A stretch of 64,000 nucleotides of DNA from Lineolata rhizophorae (lineage: Eukaryota > Ascomycota > Dothideomycetes > Lineolatales > Lineolataceae), in assembly GCA_010093515.1 (NCBI GenBank), contig MU001693.1:391596-455595 (forward strand). Direction: 5' to 3'. The position numbers and the translations under genes are program-made. Position 1 is the stretch's first letter. Every line of letters starts with the position of its first letter. This document shows positions 43,344 to 54,188 of this stretch, piece by piece. A model generated the notes under the pieces. That model did not search any database and was not told the origin of the DNA. It saw only the letters and a program-made list of their open reading frames with translations.

Positions 43344-44718
43344 TCAAGTGACGGTGTATCCGCCGTCGATGCGGAGGTCTGCGCCCGTCACGTATCCGCT
43401 GGCATCGCTGCACAGGAAGGTCACGGCGCCCATGAGGTCTTCGGGGCGGCCCATCTTACCCTGAGGGATCAGGGAAGTCCACTTCTTGGACAGCTCCGGG
43501 TTGTCGTCCAGGATCTTCTTGGTGCTGTTTTTCGAGCTGTTAGCGTGACGTACTGCCCTTGTAAAAATTTGTAAAGCTTGATCACGTCTGCGTAAGCCGC
43601 TGGGTTTTGACTCACAGGGCGGTCAGCATGTATCCGGGGCTGATACAGTTGACCCTGATGCCCGCATGTGCCCATTCGACGGCCAAGCTGCTGGCCAGGT
43701 GTCGAACGGCCGCCTTCGCTCCATTGTACGGCGCTTGAGGTTGAGGGACGTTGACGATGGCGCCGGACATGGAGCCGATGAAGACGATGCTCCCATGAGC
43801 CTTCCGCTCCATGAGGTGTTTGGCAACACCAACTGCAAAGAGGTAGGTGCCGTCAACGTTGACGCCCCAGAGCTTCTTCATGCGGTCATAAGGGTAGGAG
43901 ACTGCGTCAAAATTTTCGGTAAACCCGGCAGAAGTGACGAGGTTGTCGATTTTGCTATGCGCGGTCAAAACCTCAGAAATGACATTGTTTACGGAATCCG
44001 GATCAGACACGTCGGCATAATGCGCAGTCACTTTGGGGAGCCTGTGTTGAAAGACGATTTGATCAGCGTCATGAATTCATGTGGCCTTGGCGCTCGACGA
44101 GAGGCGTACTTATCCGCGCCCGGGTTTTCCTGCTTGAAACTATCGTACAGCTGGTCGGCGGAGTATTGCGCTTCCTCCTCTATCAAAATTATTAGCCATC
44201 AACACCATTTGCAGCGATGATCTTCTTGCGTCTTTTTTGTTCCCCCGCGACTTACTGTTTAGATCCACGATGGCAACATCAGCACCGCTAACCACCAGCG
44301 ACTGCGCCATCACCAGGCCCAAACCACGAGCACCGCCAGTGACCAGTCCAACGTGCCCCTCGAGCGAGAACGAGTCCAAGGTGCGCTTGAAATGCATGCC
44401 TCCGCGGCCCTGGACCGGCTTGCTGGGAGGGAAGTCCTGTTCCTCGGGGTACTCGACGCGGACGGACTCGTCCGTCCGGGCGAACTGACCCTCGTGCTCG
44501 CCCGACTCACCTGGCTCGGACGCGGTCGAATAGACGTCGTGCTCCTCTTTGTACTCGCCATCCCTCTTCGCGTCGTCGAGCCGCCGCGCCGTCGTCGAAA
44601 AGGCAGCCGGGCTGCGGACGACGCGCCTGGAGGCGCGCGGAGCTGCCGCGAAGCTGGAGGCGGGCGCCCGCGCGATGGTGGCACGTAGCACGGACCGAAG
44701 CGACGCGGCAGGCAGCAT
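43344..44718 (-). CDS. Short-chain dehydrogenase/reductase with mitochondrial-type N-terminus (polyol/sorbose-reductase-like)
   Basis: NAD(P)-dependent oxidoreductase of the classical SDR fold. Minus-strand exons: 44718-44256, 44179-44110, 44041-43616, 43524-43344, giving 379 aa. The SDR core begins near residue 120: cofactor motif TGGARGLG (127-134), acidic turn IVDLN (150-154), TSAG (214-217), catalytic Ser270, Tyr283 and Lys287 (SMSG, YNGAK). The C-terminal block [31 protein letters not shown] is seen across the last two exons (about residues 341-375). The family by eye is the arabinitol/mannitol/sorbose reductase-like group. The first ~45 residues are Arg/Ala/Ser-rich without acids, consistent with mitochondrial import. 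Residues 46-110 are polar and acidic, probably disordered. It is separated from the catabolic block by 5 kb, so membership is doubtful. Confidence 0.9.
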
Positions 44719-46496
44719 GGTCGCGGCGCGAAAAAGTCTCGATGAGCTTCACGATGGGGGGTGTGGGTGCGGGGCTGAGAAAGAGGGGCGGGCTGCGGCC
44801 GAGGAGTGCAGCTTGCGCGGGCGTCAATTGGGAAGGACGAAGGATGAATTGGGGGGAGCAGGCCACGAGAGAAGAGGTGAGGGAGAAAAAGGGCCCGCTG
44901 CGGACTTTTTTTCTTTTTCTTATTTTCCAACTGGGCTGATGTGGCAGTTAGGTGCCCGTTGACAAAGCACCACATCGTCTGCTGTTGAGCGGCATCGTTG
45001 GGCGAATGACGTGGGTCTAGGCTGGCCGGACGCGACCTGCGACGCGCCAGCTGCACTAGGCAGTTCCGCCGCCCGGGATTCCCGCTGGGGCCGCGCAGGG
45101 AAGCGCAGGGAAGCGCGGCCAATGCTGGGTGGCTGCGGCGTCAATGCAACGGGCGTCACGACGGCGCTGGGTCACGATGCTGGAACGGGAAATTCACGAT
45201 CTCGCTTCCAGGAGGCGTTGCGCGGGACGTGTGACTTGGTGCATGGGTCGGGTGCGACTCTGTGGGTAAAAGGGGGCGAATTGTCGGTGAGCGGCCCGCG
45301 CGCGAATCAGGGCCGCCTCACCCCGCCAGCCGACCAGGACCAACACCACGATTCCGGCCCACGATCCATGTTCTCGTGCGGACGGCGAAAGCTCTGAGCG
45401 ACCCCCGAAGGCCGAAGTCCGCCTTCCCGGCACACGTTTGCCAAGCTGGCTCGCGCTGCTGGAACATGCCGCCATCGGGGCGGGTTCCCCGAAAATAATC
45501 TCCACAATCGGCGCGCGGAGGCGGGACCTGTGCAAATCCTTCGTAATCACCGCCAGTTGCGGGAAAAATCCTTGAGTGGCCGCGTGGACAACCGTACTCT
45601 TTCCGCGGGGCTTGGTGTTGCACTATCGTGAGTGAGGCTGGTGCCCTGCACCGCCACTCCGGTTAGCCTTGCGCCCGGCCGTGGCTGAACCGGGGTCGCA
45701 AGGCCAAGGATGCCTTCCACCGAGGAGTCAAGCCCATCCATCTGAGCAAGATCCAACGACTCTCTATCCTTTTACAACTCGCTGCTTCATCTTCAAGAGT
45801 TAGCCGCGATATATCTTGCTTCTGGATATCTGCGATGTGAAGAAGCGCACAACAGCGCGAACATTTGTTTCAACGACTGGGAGTACTCTGCCGAACCGGA
45901 ACCGTTGCCCATGGCCATCTGATGCCATCGTTAGCCTTGTGACCAGTATATCATTGTGAGGATAAGCAACATCCTTACTTCTCCAAAACTATTGTGAACC
46001 ATATGATCGGCCTCTCAGTATCCATGGGCCGCTCCGATCAAAGACATTGCAATATCGCATCCGCCAGCAATACATCGCAGTAAGCACCATCTTCCGCATT
46101 TGTTGCACTCTCCTAAAGACCCTAACAAGGACCTTTCGGACATCTTCTAAAGAGTCTACTAATCCTTCTGCGCGAGCCTGTCGGAAAAGGAATGCTTTCA
46201 AGAGTAATCAGATGCAGAGTCGATGCTTCTACCAATTCAGAAACAAGTGGAGGGACGCGATACGCCGCAACGCATTGGCGAAGTGCTGCAGAAGATCGGT
46301 GATCTGCCAATATTTTTGTGCAATCTCATTCCGAGTACGCGGGACTCGCTCGGGGAGCTATACGGCTTGTTCTCAGGAAGAGCCAAGTCCACTTAAAGTA
46401 AGCTTACATGGTCGCACCGACGACGCGTGCATTTGTATGTAATGTGGCATCAACTACGTCGCCTTTTTTGAACGATTTTGCGACAAGTTTCGACTA
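44719..46496. promoter_or_regulatory. Upstream region of the SDR gene
   Basis: GC-rich promoter-like sequence to 45.7 kb, including a GAAGCGCAGG direct repeat at about 45098-45117. From 45.8 kb composition drops and the sequence leads into the decayed NLR-like gene. A plus-strand frame at about 46219-46397 (QKQVEGRDTPQRIGEVLQKI...) may be part of that remnant. Confidence 0.4.
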
Positions 46497-47340
46497 ATGT
46501 CTGATCGCCTCCCTGCATACGAAGAGTTCGTCACGAATCCAAAGAAGAGGCAAAATTCGAGTCTGACGGACATTTCATCTCGGTTGATCAAGATATCGGC
46601 CTACATATATGCGGATGCGATTCAGTTCCGTTCAGATGCATGCTCCGCCTTCCTCAAAAAGCGGGCTGGAATGCGTCTCAGAGCCTCCTTTTCAGCGGCA
46701 ATGTTCTGGAAACCTCTCAGTGACAGGTTTGACATCTTGCTGCGGCAGAGGGAAGAGGATTGGAGGCTAGAGTTAGAATTAAAATTGCATCACACGCGCA
46801 AATCTAGGAGGTCGCATCCAAGCTCGACGAACTCTCAATTGAATTGGATAAGCACACGAAACAGCATGATGACGATATCAAAAAAAAATGAGGGGTAATG
46901 AAGTAGGTAGGCCATCACGAAAACTGTGAGACCTGAATGCTACATTGCTGACCTTTCCAGAAACGTTTTCTTCAACGATGCAGAAAAAGAATTCACTCCC
47001 CTAAATGGGTTGAGGCTCACGAGAGTGCCCAAACCTGCCAGGCTCATAATACAACCGATTCGTTGTTGGAAGACCGTATCTTACTTCAATGGCTAGACAA
47101 AATACACCAAAAACAACGTCATCCTGTCAACACTATCCTGATCACAGGTATGCTTTGCAGCTTAATTGCGATACGGATGGATGAGATACTCAGCTTCGAA
47201 AGCTCATGCTCATTTCCGCATGCTATGTTCGAGCATGTAACTAACCAATTGTAGGCGCGCCGTTACACCATTCCAATCTGAGTGGACAGCTCACTACAAG
47301 ATATGGCCTATACCTTCAAAGACCATCGTCTGCCGCATTC
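46497..47340 (+). pseudogene. Decayed NLR/STAND-type gene fragment (DUF7708-like N-terminus, pre-NACHT block)
   Basis: The frame from 46497 reads YEEFVTNPKKR...YIYADAIQFRSDACSAFL...FWKPLSDRFDILLRQREEDWRLELEL, resembling the N-terminal helical domain found before NACHT modules in fungal STAND proteins. A coiled-coil-like stretch (KLDELSIELDKHTKQHDDDI) follows in another frame from 46808. Then, after a likely intron ending at 46960, comes HSPKWVEAHESAQTCQAH...LLEDRILLQWLD, like the segment before the P-loop. The next exon-like piece, after 47254, gives ITGAPLHHSNL where a Walker A GKT/S would be expected, and soon stops. Frame breaks and the lost P-loop argue for a pseudogene. Family assignment is from pattern memory only. 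Confidence 0.4.
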
Positions 47341-49177
47341 CGGTAATGGCTTCTTCGTTGCCCAGCCGCTGGACGTATCCTGCTTCTATTAGCTCGAGCT
47401 GGCTCCGTGGAGTTCTTCTAGGAGGCGTGCGCACGATTATTCAATATTCAGAAACGCCAAAGGGGCCGAGCATTGGCTAAAACCCAAGATAGGACTTCAA
47501 CCGGTTGTATTTCGGCCCAATCCACCGTAACCTTTTCGCAGCGCGAATCAGACTGGAAATAGGTGAAGAAGATAGCGCAGCTGAAGACATCGAAGTTGCG
47601 ATTTCTGGCCCCGGATATACGATCATAGCGTGTAACTGCCTGAGTGAGGGCTTTGGCCGCACGAATCTGTTGGCCTTCACTATGTTACATTCTACCAAAT
47701 CGAACAACGAGATTAGAAAAGTAGTTTTCAAACTACTTCTTCGTGTAGAAACATGGCAAATGTCGCAGTGGATGGGAGAACACCACCTTTTACTGTGCAT
47801 AGCTTTTACTCGCGGCGGCTACTTTGCCATCGCCCTTTGATCCGACTTTTCCGCCGAAAGAGATTTTCGGGGATCGGAGGCCGCCCAGAAAGTATGTACA
47901 ATAAACTAATGTTATGCCCAACTCATTTACTGGCAAACAAAATTTGAAGTTGCCACGGCAGAACTACCGCTAGACCCGGAAATGACATGGGCTCAAGACG
48001 CTTATCTTCTCTACGACGGCAATTCCTCCAGACTGACTTTGAAGACGACCCATTTTGCCCAGCTGTATTCCGGGCTGCAATAGTTGATTTCAAAAGGTGC
48101 TCGGGCCTACGTGAGTTACAGGTCACTTTGTCAACTGCTGAAGAACTTGGAGGCGGTTCCGATACACAATCTGCCCAGAAACGAGACAACCTTAACTTTC
48201 AAAGCATACGACAACTGGGTTCTTCAACGACAGCCGTTCAGAGACTAGACGAAATGATCACAGCTGAGGAACGAGACGGCAAGGAATTAATTGATGATTT
48301 GCAGCGCAGCGCAGAGTAGCGTGCCGTGGTATTCCACAAACCGCAAGACGATGTGGCCATGACTTCAGACACACTCTACAAATTACCAAAATCAATTGCG
48401 TCAGAGTTCGTCCCCTCTCTATTACGGCCGCTAAATACCGGGGACAGTATAATGCGAGTGGTTCTAAGTCGAGAGGTCAAATCATTCCATGTATTCAAAG
48501 CTAAGGTTGAAGATCCGAGTTCTCATCTTTCGATGATCGTTGAACGCCGCAGGGATGTTATACCGACTTTCACGGACACTCCAAGTACCTATTGGAAGCT
48601 GAGAAGGATTACTTCAAATGAGACAAGAAAGCGATTAACTACAGCCTAGGAAGAATCTATGAAAAAGAGGCGAAGGGATGACCGACCTAAATGAACGCTA
48701 AGCCCGCAATTTTGAGATGGCTTTCGGCAACCATGAGACGATTTTATGTGCTGGGGAAACCTTGCGATTACTTATTTTGCTCTTGCATTTCCCTATTTTC
48801 TTGCGATACCCCAAATACACGTTTGCTTTGGCGCTATGGTAAAGTGGGATTTTGAAATAAATTTACGTGCCATGCAAACGATTTTTCGGCGAGTCTCGTA
48901 TAGGTCCTTGGGAATCTTGTTTTTGGTTATGATTCCTTGGAATGAAACTAATAGGTCGAATGGAAGTTCGATTATGATGGTTTTTATTTCGTTCAAAGTT
49001 TGATCTTGTTTCATTGCACAAAACCTGCTTTCTAGTGTTTGAATATTCACTGCTAACAATTGTCAAAATTTCCTAGAAGATCACCGTGTATATATCTATC
49101 GTAGTTACTCACATTCCCCCTGCCTTCCGAATATACACCAGAGATATAAGTCTAGCAAAAGCGGCCTTGAAATCCCA
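47341..49177. other. Region without a supported gene, possible remnant
   Basis: Short plus-strand frames at 47505-47840, 47987-48319 and 48326-48649 have coding-like composition but no recognised domain and are out of frame with one another. They may be further pieces of the decayed gene at 46.5 kb. 48.65-49.15 kb is AT-rich and empty. Confidence 0.35.
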
Positions 49178-49730
49178 TTAACGACTGTTATCCGCCTCAC
49201 CGCACATCCAGTCCCTCCATTGTGCGGCAGCTATCGAGATGGTCAATGTTAGCCTAGATATTTCATTTATTAGAGAGCACTGTTTTTGAAGGACAAACAT
49301 ACGCTCCAGATCCTCCTCGGTGCACGTGAGTGGGACGCAAGCTGCCATGGCGTCTGTGAACGTGTCGTCGTAACAGAGGCATTGCATTGGGTCGAGGCCG
49401 GACTCGAAGGGGCATTCTGAGACGCTAGAATTGGCGAAGATGCACCTTTGCTGTAAGAGGGGAAGTGTGATGTTAGCATAAGTTGCATAAGCCATGCATG
49501 GCAGGTCGTGCGACTTGGATAGTAATGTGATCTTGGGTCCCTGGGTCCTAGAAACCTACCACACACTCTGGGGCAGCAGAGAGCCCAGGCATTTGTAAGG
49601 GAGGCTGGGTTGGTTCAGGAACGTAGGGAGGATCTATAGGAGGAGGCACAGTGGCTGATGGAGTTTCTTGAGGCCGAGCTGTGGCGACAACTGCGAAGGC
49701 AGCGGTAGTGAAAGCGAAGAGAAAATTCAT
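49178..49730 (-). CDS. Small secreted CFEM-like cysteine-rich protein
   Basis: 123 aa from minus-strand exons 49730-49560, 49450-49303 and 49230-49178, with introns in phase 0 and phase 1. A clear signal peptide (MNFLFAFTTAAFAVVATA) is followed by a Pro-rich linker (residues ~21-50) and a compact domain with eight cysteines. The spacing (PEC, QRC, SEC, QCLC, AAC, LTC, WMC) and the DPMQCLC block are typical of CFEM. CFEM proteins act at the fungal surface, in haem or iron capture or as effectors. No GPI-type hydrophobic tail is visible, so it is probably free in the wall or medium. A same-architecture relative lies at 55365-55936. Confidence 0.8.
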
Positions 49731-50869
49731 AATGTCAACGACGTATCTGACGGAAGAAGACAGAGACTGTCGCTAAGTTCAACGAGCGAGAGAGAGCAGG
49801 AGCTAGTAGCTGCAAGAGCTGCGTCGTTGAGAAACCGTTTCTAGTGAAAAGCCAGACACCATTTCTGGGAAACTACGGGCAGGGATTGGCGTGCATTATA
49901 AGGCTCGAGGTCTTCCTGGTCGCCTCATCATTCGGACTCCGAAGGTTGTTCGACTGATTTGGTTGCGATTGTTCGGCCAGATTAATATATAGGACTCTTA
50001 GCTTATAGTCAAATATCACCAATATCCTCAGAAGATTCGATACGCATGGGGCAATACGAGCAGAGCGGCATAGCCGGCAGCTTGTGCACTGCGACACTTT
50101 TGTCCTTTTTGCACATAGGCGTGCATGAGAGGAGCTACAGGAATAATGGCACCTAAACTCCCGCGATGAGCTAGAGGGATTGTTTTAATTTTCTCCGTTG
50201 TTGAATTATTCGATTGGAAGAGCAACCGTGCTCCGCAGCTGGCGTTTGAAGAGTGAAAGAACATGTTTTATACCCAGCCCTACGCTCTTCACTGACTGAT
50301 TTGCCCATGCCATGGTCCAGGAACGATGGTTGAGTTACCAGGCAGGCTTCAATCAACAGAGCGAGCTTGTCTCGTTTGGATGCATCCACTTCCCTGACGC
50401 GCCCCAATCGAGACAGACACCACGCGTTCACCCGCCTAGTGGGGAATAATGAATTCTTTGTGTGGGTAAATGGCTACCGGGAGAGGATCAAAGGGGCGAA
50501 CTGTGCGCGTGGAAGCCGGAATCGGGCGGGGAAACCGACCTTCCTGGAAGTTTAGCAGGGCCCGCGGGCGCACGGCCCGCCTCCGGGAGGGTTCCTTGCA
50601 GCTGATCGCCCGCGGCCCCCTCGCCTCGTGCCCTCCAACGGCCGCCGAGCATTGGCTCCCGGCGACATCATCCCATCACCATCCCCATCCTACGCACGCC
50701 CCCGCTCGCCAGCATTCTTTTCTGCCTATAATAAATGCTTCCATACAAGCCTGCTCGGACTGCCATGCTCGGCCAGCAGCAGCAGCGATCGCTTTGGAGG
50801 TAGTCAGCGCTCGCTCACGCATATCCTTATCTCAACCCATCCCAACCCGCAATAATATCGCCGGGTACT
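49731..50869. promoter_or_regulatory. Divergent intergenic region between CFEM gene and 5-phosphatase
   Basis: No gene. GC-rich from 50.5 kb with CATCACC/CCATCC-type repeats before the phosphatase ATG; AT-richer on the CFEM side. Confidence 0.45.
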
Positions 50870-52687
50870 ATGTCAAAGGTCGTCTCCGTCTCGGCGGCAA
50901 CCCCGGCGCCCATCGCCACCGCCGCGCCAGGATTCTCCTCCACTGGGAGCGTCCCTCTGCCGGGCCTCACCGCCTACGTTCTCACCTTCAACTGCGCCCG
51001 CAACCCCGTCTCGCCCGCCCACCTGAGCCGCAACTTCTTTGTCGCGCTGCCAGCCTCGATTCCGGCCGATCTGGCCGCACACCGACCTGCATCCTCAGCT
51101 TCTGGTTCCGGCCTGGGCGCGTCCGCCTCGAATAGCCTTCCTCTCCTCCTTCCGGACCTCGTCGCCGTCTCCCTCCAAGAGATCGCCCCTATCGCAGCCG
51201 CGTTCCTAGGCGGTCGCCATCTCAAGCCTTATTACGATGCCGTAGGCACATCGCTACGTTTCGCGGCAGAACAGCGGATCGCAGGGGCGGCCGCCGCGAT
51301 AGGACCAGATGAATTTGCACGGACTGAAGATGGCGAGCTGTACGAGCTCCTGGCGGCGCACAATGTGGGAATGACAGCCCTGCTGGTATTTGTGCGAGCG
51401 GGCGCCGCGGCGGCAAAAGTGCGGTGGGTGCAAACAGCGGAGGTAGGCGTAGGGCTATGGGGGATGGGGAATAAGGGCGCGATTGGCGTAAGGATTGGGT
51501 GCTCAGTGGCCGCGACGGCGGACGAAGGTGTGGACGAAGAGGAGACTCAGATCACCTTTTTGGCAGCTCATATGGCGCCGATGGAGAACGGGATTGCGCG
51601 TCGAAACGAAGACTGGGCAAATATCGCCCGCAATCTCGTGTTCGTGGACCCGGATGCGGACGCTAGAAGGACAGATGACGGCGCGAGCTTGTCTGAATCG
51701 GCACAGGCTCGACATCGACGCCAACTCTCCGCCGGTTCTTCCTCCGATGAGGAGCAGCCACTTCTGAACTCTTCCTCTTCATCCACCTCCTCGTCCACCC
51801 ACGTCCATTCTGCGCAATCACACTTTGCTGCTGGAAACAAGGCTAGTCTAGAGAAATCTAGCCGGCTGTACAACACCACTTCACACGTCGTCGTGGCGGG
51901 CGACCTGAACTATCGCACCGCATCCCATTCTCCATCTCCCTCCGACTATCGCACCTACCCACAACCCGTCAAGTCGGCCGACGACCCAGCACACTTCTCT
52001 CACTGGCTGGTGCGAGACCAACTGCGGCGGGAGATGCGCGCAGGGCACACGATGCAAGGATTCGTCGAGGCAGGTCCAATCGAATGGCCGCCCACATACA
52101 AGTGGAAGACGGAACTAGAAGTCGAGAGCCCTAGCGGCACAACCGGGGGCGAGCTCAACGAGCTCGAAGCCTCAACTCTCACAGACGAACCCGGAGAGTT
52201 CGAGGAAGAATCGCCGTCCGAGGAAGAGCTTCCCGACGCCGGCGAAGACCACTGGCCCTGGGCGAAGCATCGGTACCCCTCCTGGTGCGACCGCATCCTC
52301 TACCTGCCCTTCCCCGCGCCGCTCTCCGCTCCGTCCGAACCCGAACCCGCACCGGCGCCGTCCGCGTCCGTGCCCCTCTCCTACGGTCCGCTCCCCCTCC
52401 AGCCCGGCTCCGACCATCTCCCCGTCGCCGCGTCCTTCTACTTCGCGCCTTCCGCTCCGCTGCAGACCGCCGCCGCCGCGGCGGACGCCGACCTCCGCGC
52501 CCACCCGCCGTTCCCGCTCGCGCCCGATTGGCGCGCGCGACGCGCGGCGGCGCGAAGACGCGAGTTGGTCGTGGGGGCGCTGGCGTGGCTGGCGATGACG
52601 AGGGATGGGGTGGCGGTGCTGTTGGGGACGGTGGTTGGGGCTGTGGGTGTGGCGTGGGCAGTGGGGTGGCTGGTCGGGGAAAGGTGA
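50870..52687 (+). CDS. Inositol polyphosphate 5-phosphatase family protein, tail-anchored
   Basis: Intronless, 605 aa. Endonuclease/exonuclease/phosphatase fold hydrolysing the 5-phosphate of phosphoinositides or inositol phosphates. IPPc landmarks in order: TFNCARN near residue 38, SLQEIAP (metal-binding Glu), GMGNKGAIGVR, FLAAHMAPMENGIARRNEDW, VVAGDLNYR, PSWCDRILY and GSDHLPVAASF. These include the Asn/Asp/His catalytic set of the fold. A Ser/Glu-rich insert (about residues 265-325) separates the last motifs from the core. The C-terminus has one hydrophobic segment (about residues 575-602, AVLLGTVVGAVGVAWAVGWLV), suggesting a tail anchor in an internal membrane, probably ER. ATG 50870 fits the family start. 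Likely a housekeeping gene unrelated to the catabolic block. Confidence 0.88.
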   Translation: MSKVVSVSAATPAPIATAAPGFSSTGSVPLPGLTAYVLTFNCARNPVSPAHLSRNFFVALPASIPADLAAHRPASSASGSGLGASASNSLPLLLPDLVAVSLQEIAPIAAAFLGGRHLKPYYDAVGTSLRFAAEQRIAGAAAAIGPDEFARTEDGELYELLAAHNVGMTALLVFVRAGAAAAKVRWVQTAEVGVGLWGMGNKGAIGVRIGCSVAATADEGVDEEETQITFLAAHMAPMENGIARRNEDWANIARNLVFVDPDADARRTDDGASLSESAQARHRRQLSAGSSSDEEQPLLNSSSSSTSSSTHVHSAQSHFAAGNKASLEKSSRLYNTTSHVVVAGDLNYRTASHSPSPSDYRTYPQPVKSADDPAHFSHWLVRDQLRREMRAGHTMQGFVEAGPIEWPPTYKWKTELEVESPSGTTGGELNELEASTLTDEPGEFEEESPSEEELPDAGEDHWPWAKHRYPSWCDRILYLPFPAPLSAPSEPEPAPAPSASVPLSYGPLPLQPGSDHLPVAASFYFAPSAPLQTAAAAADADLRAHPPFPLAPDWRARRAAARRRELVVGALAWLAMTRDGVAVLLGTVVGAVGVAWAVGWLVGER

Positions 52688-53744
52688 GATGGGTGTGGTG
52701 AAGACGCATCGTTACGTTGTAGTTTGGTGTAGGCGTTGGCTTGGTAAGAGAACGCTTTGTTTTGTTTTGTTGTCTTTCTATGTTGTCCTCGCGCGCCGGT
52801 AAGCGCCCGCAATCGTGCGGCCGTTTTCGTTTGTGCCGATGTTTTTACATTCAAGTTATGATTCGTAGTGGTGTTTGGCTGATGAGTTTAGGATCGTAAC
52901 TTGGATATTACGTTGTCGAAATGAGCCTTCATCGCTTTGTGATCCGTGGCGGGTTTAGACTACTACCCGCATATGAAAAACGCAAATGCACATCGCTCCG
53001 GCTTTGGCTATGTTTGTGGTGTGCGATCATTTCCTATGCGTAACTAGCTCATGTTATCCTTCTAAAGCTGTTTCTTGTTAACTGTCAGATGGAAATGCTA
53101 TTCTCCTGGCGGTATTTAGTTTGTGCGCACAACCCATGTCTTAACGTCTAAGGCGCACTAGAAGGCCGTCGGGTCCCTTCAGCAGCATCTCAAACGGTTT
53201 TTCCAAAGCAGAGGGGTTATATTCCTTCTTGTACTTTGAGTTTGGATGTGCTTTCCTCCTTTAAAGGTCAATTGAAAGTTAACATCGTCCTTCTAGATAA
53301 CAGCTTTATACATGAGACCAACCTCTTCGGTGCTAGGCAACAGAATTGCGTTGGGAGGCTCCATCATCAGGATAATGGCCAATGAAGCTGCATACAGGTC
53401 CATCACATGATGACCCGCACTATCCCGCCTGATTTTGCGGACACCTGCCCTCTTCTAGCATGCCGTACGGTATCAGGCAGTGACAAACAATGGATCTGTG
53501 AGACACGGACATCCGACTCATGCAAGCTCCCGAAGAACCTAGACATATATATAGCGAGAAGAACCTAGACAGACCCCGCACTCCCCACAAGCGACAACGA
53601 CATTAGCATCCTCACGGCTGCTTTAATAAAGAAACACTCGAGTTAGTCAAATACTCGAGCTCGCTGACACGAGCTCCTTAATGCCTACTATTCTAGAAAC
53701 TGCATCCCGACGTCGAACGCCACACTGCGAAAACTATTGAAGAC
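52688..53744. other. Intergenic region
   Basis: 3' flank of the phosphatase and upstream of the small conserved protein. T- and G-rich near 52.7-52.8 kb, otherwise unremarkable. A short ATATATATAGCGAGAAGAACC / AGAAGAACCTAGACA near-duplication occurs at about 53536-53575. No gene seen. Confidence 0.4.
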
Positions 53745-54188
53745 ATGTCTCCAGTGCAGGAGAGAATCAGGATCACGTGGTCCAAAGCTCGTGGGAAGTC
53801 CAGCCTCAAGGCTGTCCCTGAGACTACCCCTCCAAAACTCGTGGAGCAGCCTTGCGTGTTCATCGAGCAGCAAGAAACCTTTGAGGTGGACGAACGGACA
53901 CTGAAGGTTGTCTCAGCGCTATTCTACATGCCCTCAACCAAGACGCGACCCGGCGCAGTTACCTTCGCAGATTTCCTTCACCTCATGTCGACCGTTGGAT
54001 TCGAAGCTGAGAAGCTTTACGGTTCGGCTTGGGTGTTTGTTCCGAAAGGGTTGGATCTTCACAGAAACATCCAGTTTCACGAGCCTCATCCGGTCTCAAA
54101 GCTGCCCTTCAAAATTGCGCGACGTTGGGGCCGTCGACTGAGGAACGCTTATGGGTGGCACGGGGGCATGTTCGAGCTCAAAGGGTGA
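53745..54188 (+). CDS. Small conserved fungal protein of unknown function
   Basis: 147 aa, single exon, no signal peptide or membrane segment. The half from residue ~50 (LKVVSALFYMPS, TFADFLHLMSTVGFEAEKLYGSAWVF, IQFHEPHP, ARRWGRRLRNAYGWHGGMFEL) resembles a C-terminal module I associate with many uncharacterised ascomycete proteins, often in variable genome regions. No catalytic motif recognised. The N-terminal 45 residues are basic. It could be the tail of a longer ancestral protein, though no upstream exon is evident. Confidence 0.6.
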   Translation: MSPVQERIRITWSKARGKSSLKAVPETTPPKLVEQPCVFIEQQETFEVDERTLKVVSALFYMPSTKTRPGAVTFADFLHLMSTVGFEAEKLYGSAWVFVPKGLDLHRNIQFHEPHPVSKLPFKIARRWGRRLRNAYGWHGGMFELKG

